Made by a program: the position numbers and the translations under genes. From the NCBI RefSeq assembly GCF_002095475.1, contig NZ_MLFR01000033.1:1-60706 (forward strand): DNA of 60,706 nt, given 5' to 3'. This DNA is from Pantoea rwandensis (GTDB lineage Bacteria > Pseudomonadota > Gammaproteobacteria > Enterobacterales > Enterobacteriaceae). The notes below the pieces were generated by a model that saw only the letters and a program-made list of their open reading frames with translations, was not told where the DNA came from and made no database searches. This document shows, piece after piece, positions 33,113-42,027 of this stretch (the stretch's first letter is position 1; every line of letters starts with the position of its first letter).

Positions 33113-33327
33113 GTACGGCCGCCATCACAACACGCTGACCTTACCTAGGGTCGCCATCAAAATGCGCTGATCTATCGTACGGTCGCCATTACAACACGCT
33201 GACCTTACGTAGGGTCACCATCAAATGCGCTGACCTTACCTAGGGTCACCATCAAAATGCGCTGATCTATCGTACGGTCGCCATTACAACACGCTGACCT
33301 TACGTAGGGTCGCCATTCATGGCGACC
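33113..33327 (+). repeat. Tandem array of seven ~32-bp GTAG/CTAG/GTAC units
   Basis: Units start at 33113, 33145, 33177, 33209, 33240, 33272 and 33304. Each begins GTACGG, CTAGGG or GTAGGG, then (T)CGCCAT or TCACCAT, ending in CGCTGACCTTAC or CGCTGATCTATC. Units 2-4 and 5-7 repeat the order CTAG, GTAC, GTAG, so there is a three-unit higher-order repeat of about 95 bp. The last unit is a complete palindrome, GGTCGCCAT-TC-ATGGCGACC. The array fills the rlmB-rnr gap (33021-33352). Confidence 0.85.
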
Positions 33328-33352
33328 TTTGCTTCAAGATGCGATCAACCCT

Positions 33353-35803
33353 TCAGGCTTCGTTAGGTTTCTTCTTCGGCCCACGCTTGGCCTTCGTGGC
33401 GGCGGCGATTTTACGGGTTTTCTCAGAGACTTTTTTGCCTTTTTTCTCGGTTTTCGCCAGTTGTTCAGCCGCTACAGGCTTTTTCTTCTCGCTGCGGAAC
33501 GCTGAATCAGGCTCAAAAGTGCCCTTTTTTCCTGCATCACGGCGACGTCTGGCCGGTGGCTTGCCACCGCGTTTTTCACGTTCGCGCTCAGTTTTACCTT
33601 CGCCACGTGGAACGCGTTTGCTGGAGACCAGCGCGAAGTCGATTTTGCGCTCATCCATGTGTACAGCTTCCACACGGACTTCCACCGCATCGCCCAGACG
33701 ATAAGTACGGCCGCCAGATTCACCAATCAAGCGTTGACCGATCTGATCGAAACGGTAGTAATCGTTGTCCAGTGAAGAAACATGCACCAAGCCATCGATA
33801 AACAAATCGTTGAGGCGGACAAAGAAGCCAAAGCCAGTGACGCTTGAGATCACACCATTGAAGACGTTACCCACCTGATCCTGCATAAAGTCACACTTCA
33901 GCCAATCGGCCACATCGCGTGTTGCTTCGTCAGCGCGGCGTTCGGTCAATGAACAGTGCTGGCCGAGTTGCAGCATCTGTTGCATGTCGTAGTGATAACC
34001 GCCAGTTGGCGTAGTAATACCCTTCAGCGTGCCCTGCTCTTTTGCCAGCAGATACTTAATGGCACGATGCAGCAGCAGATCGGGATAACGACGAATCGGC
34101 GATGTAAAGTGCGCATATGACTGAAGTGCCAGACCAAAGTGGCCGCGGTTCTCAGGATCGTAGACTGCCTGCTTCATCGAACGCAGCAGCATGGTTTGCA
34201 GCATTTCCGCATCGGGACGATCGGCCACTTGCTTTAACAAGTCGGCATAATCGATGGGGTTCGGTTTCGCGCCGCCTGGCAGGCTCAAGCCCAGCTCATT
34301 CAATACGGTGCGGAAGCTTTTGATGCTGTCTTCCGTTGGACGATCGTGATCGCGGAACAGCGAAGGCTCCTGATTTTTCTCGACAAAGCGTGCAGAGGCG
34401 ATGTTAGCGAGAATCATGCACTCTTCGATTAGCTTGTGCGCATCATTGCGTACGGTGCGTTCTACACGATCAATACGACGTTCAGCATTGAAAATAAATT
34501 TGGCTTCGTCAGTTTCAAAGGAGATGCCACCACGCTGTTCGCGTGCAATTTCCAACGCCTGATACATTTGATGCAGATCTTCCAGATGCTTCACCTGCGC
34601 GGCGTACTGCTCACGCAGCTCAACATCACCCTGCAGAATGCTCCACACCTTGTTGTAGGTCAGGCGCGCGTGGGAGTTCATCACCGCTTCATAATGTTTG
34701 AAACCCGTCAGCTTACCCCCCGCCGAGACCGTCATCTCGCAGACCATGCACAGACGATCCACCTGTGGATTGAGCGAGCAGAGGCCGTTAGAGAGAATCT
34801 CTGGCAGCATCGGCACCACTTGAGAGGGGAAGTACACGGAGGTGCCGCGCTGGTGCGCTTCCGCATCCAGTGCCGTACCCGGACGCACGTAATAACTCAC
34901 ATCTGCAATCGCCACCCAGAGACGCCAGCCGCCACCGCGTTTTTTCTCGCAGTACACCGCATCATCAAAGTCACGCGCATCTTCACCGTCAATGGTCACC
35001 AGCGGTAACTCACGCAGATCGACGCGGCCTTGTTTCGCCGCTTCTGGCACTTGCTCTTTTAGCTTCGAAATCTCTTTCTCCACTTCTTCCGGCCAGGTAT
35101 GCGGAATCTCATGGGTACGCAGTGCCATATCGACAGCCAGACTGGTGCCCATATCATCGCCGAGAATTTCGGTGACTTTACCGATAGCTTTAGTGCGGCG
35201 AGTTGAGCGCTGGACGATCTCCACCACCACCACTGAGCCCATACGTGCATTCAGCGTATCGTCTTGCGGGATCAGGATGTCAAAGCTCAGGCGGCTGTCA
35301 TCCGGCACCACAAAGCCCGTGCCGGCATCGGTGAAGTAGCGGCCCACAATCTGGCTATTACGCGGTTCCAGCACGCGCACGACGCGCGCTTCGCGACGAC
35401 CTTTACGGTCCGCACTGCCTGGCTGTGCCAAAATCACATCGCCGTGCAGGCAGAACTTCATCTGCTCAGCCGACAGATAGAAATCGTCTTTCTGGCCTTC
35501 CACGCGCAGGAAGCCATAGCCATCACGATGGCCAATCACTTTTCCACGCAGTAAGTCGAGGCGTTCTGGCAAGGCGTAGCATTGACGACGGGTAAACACC
35601 AGCTGACCGTCACGCTCCATGGCGCGCAGACGACGGCGCAGCGCTTCGAGCTGCTCTTCGCTGGTGATATTCAATTCCTGGGCAATTTCATCACGATTGA
35701 TGGGTTTCTCACGCTTTTCTAACAGCGCCAGAATAAATTCGCGGCTTGGAATGGGGTTATCGTACTTCTCTGCTTCTCTATCCTGGAAAGGATCTTTTGA
35801 CAT
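33353..35803 (-). CDS. rnr: Ribonuclease R
   Basis: An 816-residue 3'-to-5' exoribonuclease of the RNB family that degrades structured RNA and acts in trans-translation and rRNA quality control. It has an N-terminal winged helix (about 20-75), two cold-shock domains (about 85-250), the RNB catalytic domain (about 262-590, with DDAVYCEKK and the active-site aspartates near DGEDARDFDDA), and an S1 domain (about 645-725). The basic lysine-rich tail is typical. It is 16 bp after nsrR, in an operon. Confidence 0.97.
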   Translation of the reverse strand: MSKDPFQDREAEKYDNPIPSREFILALLEKREKPINRDEIAQELNITSEEQLEALRRRLRAMERDGQLVFTRRQCYALPERLDLLRGKVIGHRDGYGFLRVEGQKDDFYLSAEQMKFCLHGDVILAQPGSADRKGRREARVVRVLEPRNSQIVGRYFTDAGTGFVVPDDSRLSFDILIPQDDTLNARMGSVVVVEIVQRSTRRTKAIGKVTEILGDDMGTSLAVDMALRTHEIPHTWPEEVEKEISKLKEQVPEAAKQGRVDLRELPLVTIDGEDARDFDDAVYCEKKRGGGWRLWVAIADVSYYVRPGTALDAEAHQRGTSVYFPSQVVPMLPEILSNGLCSLNPQVDRLCMVCEMTVSAGGKLTGFKHYEAVMNSHARLTYNKVWSILQGDVELREQYAAQVKHLEDLHQMYQALEIAREQRGGISFETDEAKFIFNAERRIDRVERTVRNDAHKLIEECMILANIASARFVEKNQEPSLFRDHDRPTEDSIKSFRTVLNELGLSLPGGAKPNPIDYADLLKQVADRPDAEMLQTMLLRSMKQAVYDPENRGHFGLALQSYAHFTSPIRRYPDLLLHRAIKYLLAKEQGTLKGITTPTGGYHYDMQQMLQLGQHCSLTERRADEATRDVADWLKCDFMQDQVGNVFNGVISSVTGFGFFVRLNDLFIDGLVHVSSLDNDYYRFDQIGQRLIGESGGRTYRLGDAVEVRVEAVHMDERKIDFALVSSKRVPRGEGKTEREREKRGGKPPARRRRDAGKKGTFEPDSAFRSEKKKPVAAEQLAKTEKKGKKVSEKTRKIAAATKAKRGPKKKPNEA

Positions 35804-35819
35804 TACGGTTCCTCCGATG

Positions 35820-36263
35820 TCATTTAATTTGGATTGCCACCGGCGGTTCGGACAATAAAATTTGGTACAGCGAATCGTTATCTCTGACCAGGTCAGCCAG
35901 CGTGTAGTTGTCCAATTCCTTCAGGAATAGTTGGACTGCACTGTTCAGTGCATTACGCAGACGACAGGCTGGGGTGATGGCACACTCTTCACAGTTCACC
36001 AGCTGCAAAGGCTCCATTTTTCTCACAACCTGACCAATCACGATTTTTTCCGGGTCCATGCCTAAACGAATTCCGCCGTTTTTACCGCGTGTTGCGGCGA
36101 CAAAGCCAGCCCGGCTCAGTTGATTAATGATTTTAACCATATGGTTACGCGACACCCCGTAGGTATCGGTGACTTCGGTAATGTTGGTCTGCTTACCTTC
36201 CGGCAACGTCGCCATGTAAATCAGCGCACGCAGACCATAATCGGTAAAACTCGTTAGCTGCAC
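35820..36263 (-). CDS. nsrR: Nitric oxide-sensing repressor NsrR
   Basis: A 147-residue Rrf2-family regulator with winged HTH (about 1-75) and a cysteine-coordinated iron-sulfur cluster; nitric oxide destroys the cluster and relieves repression of hmp and other defence genes. The cysteines are Cys91, Cys94 and Cys100 (NCEECAITPAC), i.e. CX2CX5C. E. coli NsrR has CX4CX5C, so the first loop is two residues shorter. It is upstream of rnr, as in E. coli. The function is very likely retained; cluster details may differ. Confidence 0.93.
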   Translation of the reverse strand: MQLTSFTDYGLRALIYMATLPEGKQTNITEVTDTYGVSRNHMVKIINQLSRAGFVAATRGKNGGIRLGMDPEKIVIGQVVRKMEPLQLVNCEECAITPACRLRNALNSAVQLFLKELDNYTLADLVRDNDSLYQILLSEPPVAIQIK

Positions 36264-36356
36264 ATATACCTCGGTGAATCATCGGGCGTTAGGGTTATGC
36301 GCCGGTCGGCGTGGTGTTTAAGTATGATGATAAACCAGAGCATGGAGGCCGGTGCG

Positions 36357-36394
36357 TTTTTTCTTAAGCAAGTATCGATAATTGCAAGAAAAAA
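36357..36394. other. AT-rich inverted repeat upstream of nsrR
   Basis: TTTTTTCTT and AAGAAAAAA arms enclose an inner GCAA...TTGC stem, giving about 13 paired bases in all. It lies between nsrR and the purA terminator. It could be an operator or the end of a minor transcript; no known motif matches. Confidence 0.4.
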
Positions 36395-36420
36395 GAGAGT
36401 GAGCGGAGTCAAAGAGCAGA

Positions 36421-36447
36421 TAAACAAAGGCCGGACAGTGTCCGGCC
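36421..36447 (-). terminator. Terminator of purA
   Basis: GGCCGGACAGTGTCCGGCC stem, followed on the minus strand by TTTGTTTA. Confidence 0.8.
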
Positions 36448-36455
36448 AAGTAAGA

Positions 36456-37754
36456 TTATGCGTCGAACGGGTCGCGCAAAATCATGGTCTCACTACGGTC
36501 TGGGCCAGTGGAAATGATATCAATCGGCACACCGGTCACTTCTTCTACACGCTTGATGTAATCACGTGCTGCCTGCGGCAAACCTTCCAGCGTCTTCACG
36601 CCAAAGGTCGTTTCGCTCCAGCCTGGCATGGTTTCGTAGATTGGCTCAATGCCTTCCCAACCTTCCGCAGCCAGTGGCGTGGTGGTCATTTCGCGGCCAT
36701 CTGGCATACGATAAGCCACACAAATTTTCACTTCTTTCAGGCCATCCAGCACGTCCAGTTTGGTCATGCAGAAACCTGACAGGGAGTTGATCTGTACCGC
36801 ACGACGTACAGCAACCGCATCCAGCCAACCGGTACGACGACGACGACCGGTGGTCGCGCCAAACTCATTACCTTGCTTGCAAAGGAATTCGCCGGTTTCA
36901 TCAAACAGCTCGGTTGGGAATGGACCCGCACCAACACGTGTTGAGTAAGCTTTAACGATGCCCAGTACGTAATCTACGTAACGCGGACCAATACCTGAAC
37001 CGGTCGCCACGCCACCTGCAGTGGTGTTAGACGAGGTCACGTACGGATAGGTACCGTGATCGATGTCCAACAGGGTACCCTGCGCACCTTCGAACATGAT
37101 CAGATCGCCACGCTTACGCGCGCCGTCCAACAGGTCAGAAACGTCAACTACCATGCTGGTCAGGATGTCAGCGACAGCCAACGTATCGCTCAGCACTTTT
37201 TCGTAGTCTACAGCGTCGGTTTTGTAGTAGTTAACCAACTGGAAGTTGTAGAAATCGACGATTTCTTTCAGCTTAACGGCGAAGGTTTCTTTGTTGAAGA
37301 GATCGCTCACGCGCAGACCGCGGCGAGCAACTTTGTCTTCGTAAGCTGGGCCGATACCACGACCAGTAGTACCGATAGCTTTGGCGCCACGCGCTTTTTC
37401 GCGCGCTAGGTCCATTGCTACGTGATATTGCAGAATCAGTGGACATGCTTCAGAGATCAGCAGACGTTCACGTACCGGCACACCGCGATCTTCCAGACCT
37501 TTCATCTCTTTCATCAGCGCTTCAGGCGACAGTACAACACCATTACCAATGATGCTGGTGACGTTATCACGCAGGATGCCAGATGGGATTAAGTGGAGGA
37601 CGGTTTTTTCACCGTTGATGACAAGTGTATGGCCTGCATTGTGGCCACCCTGGTAACGCACAACATAATTCGCGCGTTCAGTCAGAAGGTCTACGATCTT
37701 ACCTTTACCTTCGTCACCCCATTGGGTGCCCAGTACGACGACGTTCTTACCCAT
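36456..37754 (-). CDS. purA: Adenylosuccinate synthetase
   Basis: A 432-residue cytosolic enzyme that joins IMP and aspartate with GTP hydrolysis, the first step from IMP to AMP. The P-loop GDEGKGK is at residues 13-19, with GHNAGHT near 39-45, catalytic Asp14 and His42 equivalents, and the GTP-specificity segment TKLDVLDG near residue 332. It has the same length as E. coli PurA. It has its own terminator and lies downstream of yjeT. Confidence 0.98.
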   Translation of the reverse strand: MGKNVVVLGTQWGDEGKGKIVDLLTERANYVVRYQGGHNAGHTLVINGEKTVLHLIPSGILRDNVTSIIGNGVVLSPEALMKEMKGLEDRGVPVRERLLISEACPLILQYHVAMDLAREKARGAKAIGTTGRGIGPAYEDKVARRGLRVSDLFNKETFAVKLKEIVDFYNFQLVNYYKTDAVDYEKVLSDTLAVADILTSMVVDVSDLLDGARKRGDLIMFEGAQGTLLDIDHGTYPYVTSSNTTAGGVATGSGIGPRYVDYVLGIVKAYSTRVGAGPFPTELFDETGEFLCKQGNEFGATTGRRRRTGWLDAVAVRRAVQINSLSGFCMTKLDVLDGLKEVKICVAYRMPDGREMTTTPLAAEGWEGIEPIYETMPGWSETTFGVKTLEGLPQAARDYIKRVEEVTGVPIDIISTGPDRSETMILRDPFDA

Positions 37755-37931
37755 TTTTTCAAAACCACCGATTGCTTAAAAATGGATTCTACCACCGGAT
37801 TTTGTCTCTTTCAGCACTTTTAGCATACGATTGCGCGGTTTTTTGCCTGAGTTTTGGTCAACTCACAACATGTAGGGGAAACATTGAGGGCAAAACACAA
37901 TTTATCCCTGCGACATCACAAAAATTCAGCC

Positions 37932-38132
37932 TCAACTATTCGCATGGACGCTGAGCATGTAATAAATCACGACACCCGCCACCACCAAGCCACCGCCAAA
38001 ACGATGCAGGATGCGATCGGGTAACTGTGCCATGGACAGGATCATGCGACGCCAGACACGTGGCAGGAACATCGGCCCCAACCCTTCCAGCACCAAGACG
38101 AGCGCCAGTGCCATCCAGATGGTTGTGTTCAT
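37932..38132 (-). CDS. yjeT: DUF2065 small membrane protein YjeT
   Basis: A 66-residue inner-membrane protein with two hydrophobic helices (about 5-25 and 44-62) separated by a basic loop (RVWRRMILSMAQLPDR). It matches E. coli YjeT, which lies between hflC and purA as here. Its function is unknown. Its ATG is 58 bp past the hflC stop, across the hflC terminator. Confidence 0.9.
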   Translation of the reverse strand: MNTTIWMALALVLVLEGLGPMFLPRVWRRMILSMAQLPDRILHRFGGGLVVAGVVIYYMLSVHANS

Positions 38133-38142
38133 TGTATTTTTC

Positions 38143-38172
38143 CCAAAAAAAAGGCCGACAACATTGTCGGCC
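38143..38172 (-). terminator. Terminator of hflC
   Basis: GGCCGACA-N4-TGTCGGCC; the A8 run on the plus strand (38145-38152) is a T-run after the stem on the minus strand. Confidence 0.85.
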
Positions 38173-38190
38173 TCAAGGTTATATCAGTTA

Positions 38191-39195
38191 TTAACGCGTG
38201 GTGTTAGTGGGCGCCTTCATAAAGCGGAAGAAATCGCTATCCGGGCTTAATACCATCACATCCTGATTGTCAGAGAAGCTGTTCTCATAGGCACGCAAGC
38301 TACGGATAAAGGCATAAAAATCAGGATCCTGACTGAAAGCATCAGCAAACAGTTTCGCTGCCTGCGCATCCCCTTCACCACGAGAAATCAACGCCTGACG
38401 CTGGGCTTCTGCCAGAGTACGCGTCACCTGGTAGTCTGCCTGCGCACGCAGTTTCTCTGCCTCTTCCTGACCTTGTGAACGCTGACTACGCGCTACGGCT
38501 TCACGTTCAGCACGCATACGGTTGTAGATAGCATCTGACACTTCAGCTGGTAGGTTGATCTGCTTGATACGGACATCAACCACCTGGATACCCAGAGCCG
38601 CCATACTGTTCGGGTTCGGCGCAGGTTCGCTGCTGTTGGTTTCACGCTCAACACGGGCTGCCGCGCTGGCGATAGCATCATCTGCTGCTGGCGTCGCGAC
38701 TTCATCATCACTGCCCGCAGTACCCGTATTCAGGGCATCGCGCACGTCGGTAGTCAGACGACCACGGGAATCCGTGACGATGTCTTTCACATCCAGACGA
38801 CCCATTTCAGAACGCAGACGGTCGCTAAACTTACGCTTCAGCAGTACCTCTGCTTGAGAAACGTCGCCACCACCGGTTGCCAGGTAGTAACGGCTGAAAT
38901 CACTGATACGCCATTTGATGTAGGAATCAACGATCAGGTCTTTCTTCTCTTTAGTCACAAAACGATCGGCCTGGTTGTCCATGGTCTGGATGCGGGCATC
39001 CAATGACTTCACTGTTTCAATAAACGGAATCTTGAAGTGAAGACCCGGCGCATAGACCTGCGGCTTGTTCTCGCTATCACGCAGAACTTTACCGAAGCGC
39101 AGCACGATGCCTCGCTCACCTTCTTGCACCACGAACAGTGATGCGTACAGCGCCACCAGTACGACAATAATTACGGCAATAATTGGCTTACGCAT
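38191..39195 (-). CDS. hflC: HflC, SPFH-family modulator of FtsH
   Basis: A 334-residue membrane-anchored protein with a single N-terminal helix (about 4-20) and a periplasmic SPFH/band-7 domain followed by a long coiled coil (RMRAEREAVARSQRSQGQEEAEKLRAQADYQVTRTLAEAQRQ). With HflK it makes the large cage that surrounds FtsH and limits access of membrane substrates. It starts 3 bp after hflK. Confidence 0.96.
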   Translation of the reverse strand: MRKPIIAVIIVVLVALYASLFVVQEGERGIVLRFGKVLRDSENKPQVYAPGLHFKIPFIETVKSLDARIQTMDNQADRFVTKEKKDLIVDSYIKWRISDFSRYYLATGGGDVSQAEVLLKRKFSDRLRSEMGRLDVKDIVTDSRGRLTTDVRDALNTGTAGSDDEVATPAADDAIASAAARVERETNSSEPAPNPNSMAALGIQVVDVRIKQINLPAEVSDAIYNRMRAEREAVARSQRSQGQEEAEKLRAQADYQVTRTLAEAQRQALISRGEGDAQAAKLFADAFSQDPDFYAFIRSLRAYENSFSDNQDVMVLSPDSDFFRFMKAPTNTTR

Positions 39196-39198
39196 CGA

Positions 39199-40437
39199 TT
39201 ACTCCCTCCCTGCGCGCTGGGTATCGTTGCGTAACGCATTGGCGCGACGCTGGTCCATGATGCTGCTTGGACTGTAGGATGAAGAATCATCGTTGTTGGC
39301 AGTGTTGCCAGACGATGGCAACTTCATCAAATTGGTATTTTTCTGACCGCCTTGATTACCAGAAGCCTGGCCACCACGCATCAGTTGATCCAGTGGCAGC
39401 ACCATCAGGCTGTTACCACGGTCGTTAACCAATACTTTGCGAGTATGACTGAGCACACGTTCCATGCTTTCGATATACAAACGCTCTTTGGTGATTTGTG
39501 GAGCGGCTTTGTATTCAGGCAGCAGCAACGCAAAGCGGGCCACTTCACCCTGTGCTTCTAACACGGTACGTTCTTTGTATGCGCGGGCTTCTTCAAGAAT
39601 ACGCTGCGCCTGACCGTTCGCACGGGGCTGCACTTCATTCGAGTAGGCTTCGGCTTCACGCACGTACTGCTCGCGGTTTTCACGCGCCGCGATGGCATCA
39701 TCAAACGAAGCCTTCACCTCTTCCGGTGGACGCGCCGCCTGGAAGTTCACGTCAAGCAGCGTGATACCCATGTTGTAAGGACGAATAGTTTCGTCAAGCT
39801 CACGCTGGGTTTCGCTACGCACAACAGTACGGCCTTCCGTCAGGATACGATCCATGGTGGAACGCCCAATGACACCGCGCAGCGCACTGTCGGTGGCTTG
39901 GCGCAGGCTGTCGTCAGCGCTCGTCACCGCATACAGATAGCGTTCAGGATCGGTCACACGGTACTGCACGTTCATTTCAACGCGCACCACGTTTTCGTCT
40001 GAAGTCAACATCACGCCAGAAGCCGCCAATTCACGCACGGCTTCAACGTTGACAGCACGGACTTGATCGATAAAGGTCGGCTTCCAGTTCAGGCCCGGCT
40101 CAACCAGATGGCTGAATTTGCCGAAGCGAGTTACCACGCCACGTTCCGCTTCTTTGATGGTGTAGAAACCGCTGGCAGCCCAGATGACTACTGCGGCTAC
40201 AGCAACGATGCCAACCAGTTTGCCACCGCTACCACCGCCGCGCTGACCATTGTTGTCACTCTGTTTGCCACCGCCCAGTCCGCCGAGTTTTTTACTCAGC
40301 TTACGGAAGATATCATCCAGATCAGGAGGCCCCTGCTCGCGCCCTCCCTTATTTCCCCCAGAGTTGCCGCCTTGATTATTGCTGCTTCCCCACGGGTCGC
40401 GGTCCTGTCCGTTATTTCCGGGCTGATTCCACGCCAT
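39199..40437 (-). CDS. hflK: HflK, SPFH-family modulator of FtsH
   Basis: A 412-residue membrane protein. A glycine- and asparagine-rich cytoplasmic N-terminus (MAWNQPGNNGQDRDPWGSSN...) precedes one membrane helix (about 76-96), the SPFH domain and a coiled coil. The C-terminal region is rich in Gln, Asn and Ser. It forms the hetero-oligomeric HflKC complex with HflC around FtsH. In many relatives it follows hflX closely; here an ERIC element separates them. Confidence 0.96.
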   Translation of the reverse strand: MAWNQPGNNGQDRDPWGSSNNQGGNSGGNKGGREQGPPDLDDIFRKLSKKLGGLGGGKQSDNNGQRGGGSGGKLVGIVAVAAVVIWAASGFYTIKEAERGVVTRFGKFSHLVEPGLNWKPTFIDQVRAVNVEAVRELAASGVMLTSDENVVRVEMNVQYRVTDPERYLYAVTSADDSLRQATDSALRGVIGRSTMDRILTEGRTVVRSETQRELDETIRPYNMGITLLDVNFQAARPPEEVKASFDDAIAARENREQYVREAEAYSNEVQPRANGQAQRILEEARAYKERTVLEAQGEVARFALLLPEYKAAPQITKERLYIESMERVLSHTRKVLVNDRGNSLMVLPLDQLMRGGQASGNQGGQKNTNLMKLPSSGNTANNDDSSSYSPSSIMDQRRANALRNDTQRAGRE

Positions 40438-40479
40438 GTCTCTACTCCATTTATTGTATTTACGTTTTTTACCCTTCTT

Positions 40480-40590
40480 CTTTCGAATTGCAGCTGCGTT
40501 GGCTGTCTTCGTTCACTCCAGTCACTTACTGACGTAAGCTCCCGGAGATTCACTCAGTTGCCGCCTTGCTGAAATCCGAAATAGTCGGTC
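40480..40590. repeat. ERIC element between hflX and hflK
   Basis: CTCCAGTCACTTACTGACGTAAGCTCCCGGAGATTCACTC (written in parts: CAGTCACTTACTGACG, TAAGCTCCCGGAG, ATTCACTC) matches the ERIC2 and ERIC1R core sequences, and TTGGCTGTCTTCGTTCACTC precedes. It fills most of the hflX-hflK gap and would be transcribed with the operon. Confidence 0.85.
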
Positions 40591-40666
40591 AAAACCTGCT
40601 TATCTGCGGCTTACAGCAATTGTCACAACACTTTTCAATCAGTTGGGTAAAGGCGTTAGGGCAATA

Positions 40667-41947
40667 TCAAACAATATAACTGGCTAATGATGGCTCCTGC
40701 TTACACAAACGACGCCAGTCAACAATCGGCATTCGCACATGCAAACCAACATAACCATCATCTTCATTCCATTCTTTCTCAATCGCCTGCAGCTGATAGA
40801 AGCGGCTGCGCAAGCGGCCCGCTTCCGGCGGCAGACGTAAATCATACTGCGCAATTTCTCCGGCCAAACGCTCAGACAGCGCCTGCCAAAGTAAGGGTAG
40901 ACCTTCACCACTCTGAGCGGAAAGCCACACGCGAGTGGGTTTGTTCTCTTCATCACGATCGATGCGCGGCACAAAGCCATCCAACATATCGATCTTATTC
41001 ATCACCAACAGCGTTGGTATTTCATCAGATTCGATTTCTGCCAGCACTTCATTCACGGCTTCAATATTGTCGTTAACGCGTAAATCGGCAGCATCAATCA
41101 CGTGCAGTAATAGCGTCGCCTGACGCGTTTCTTGCAATGTGGCTTTAAAAGCCGCCACTAGGTCATGGGGCAAATGACGGATAAAACCCACCGTATCTGC
41201 CAGTACCACCTGACCGACATCGGCCACATTTAGCCGACGTAATGTGGGATCCAGTGTGGCAAATAACTGATCTGCTACGTAAACATCAGCAGACGTTATG
41301 GCGTTAAAGAGCGTGGATTTACCGGCGTTGGTGTAACCCACCAGCGAGACCGTTGGCACGTCCGCTTTGGCGCGTGCTTGTCGACCTTGATCACGCTGCT
41401 TCTCTACACGCTCGAGGCGGGAAAGGATGAGACTAATGCGATTACGCAACAAACGGCGGTCCGTTTCCAGCTGAGTTTCACCTGGACCACGCAGACCAAT
41501 ACCGCCTTTCTGGCGCTCAAGGTGCGTCCATCCACGCACCAAACGGGTTGCCATATGGCGCAACTGTGCCAGCTCGACCTGTAATTTACCCTCATGGGTA
41601 CGGGCGCGCTGGGCAAAAATATCCAGAATTAAGCCGGTGCGATCGACAACACGACATTCGCACACGCGCTCGAGATTTCGTTCTTGGGCAGGCGATAAGG
41701 CATGATCGAATAACACGACCGATGCTCCACTCGCTTTCACCGCATCGGCAATTTCAACTGCCTTTCCTTCACCGACAAAATATTTGGGATGTGGCGCTTT
41801 ACGGCTGCCAGTTATCACTTGCAGCGCTTCGACGCCCGCAGAAGAGACAAGAGTTTCGAACTCCTGCAAATCTTCCAGCTCTTTGTCTTGGGAGAACCAG
41901 ATGTGTACCAGTACGGCCTGCTCACCGGCATCATAACGGTCAAACAA
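40667..41947 (-). CDS. hflX: GTPase HflX, ribosome-splitting factor
   Basis: A 426-residue GTPase. The N-terminal HflX domain (about 1-190) contains GPGETQLETDRR. The G domain has G1 GYTNAGKSTLFN (about 204-215), G3 DTVGFI and G4 NKID. A C-terminal extension follows. HflX splits heat-stressed or stalled 70S ribosomes. It belongs to the hfq-hflX-hflK-hflC group, 80 bp after hfq. Confidence 0.96.
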   Translation of the reverse strand: MFDRYDAGEQAVLVHIWFSQDKELEDLQEFETLVSSAGVEALQVITGSRKAPHPKYFVGEGKAVEIADAVKASGASVVLFDHALSPAQERNLERVCECRVVDRTGLILDIFAQRARTHEGKLQVELAQLRHMATRLVRGWTHLERQKGGIGLRGPGETQLETDRRLLRNRISLILSRLERVEKQRDQGRQARAKADVPTVSLVGYTNAGKSTLFNAITSADVYVADQLFATLDPTLRRLNVADVGQVVLADTVGFIRHLPHDLVAAFKATLQETRQATLLLHVIDAADLRVNDNIEAVNEVLAEIESDEIPTLLVMNKIDMLDGFVPRIDRDEENKPTRVWLSAQSGEGLPLLWQALSERLAGEIAQYDLRLPPEAGRLRSRFYQLQAIEKEWNEDDGYVGLHVRMPIVDWRRLCKQEPSLASYIV

Positions 41948-42027
41948 GCTATAACCTCGCTAAAATAAAATAACCAGGACAGGAAAACGTTTACGCTCCC
42001 CAGCCCTGGCTTTACGGCATCGCAAAA

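Noticed and set aside
33113..33327. Regular ~32-bp repeats as a possible CRISPR array
   Set aside because: The units are contiguous, with no constant repeat alternating with unique spacers, and no cas genes are nearby. The same reasoning removes the array at 1-99.
37755..37931. PurR operator upstream of purA
   Set aside because: Only scattered GCAA and GCGCAA halves are seen; no convincing ACGCAAACGTTTGCGT-like site.
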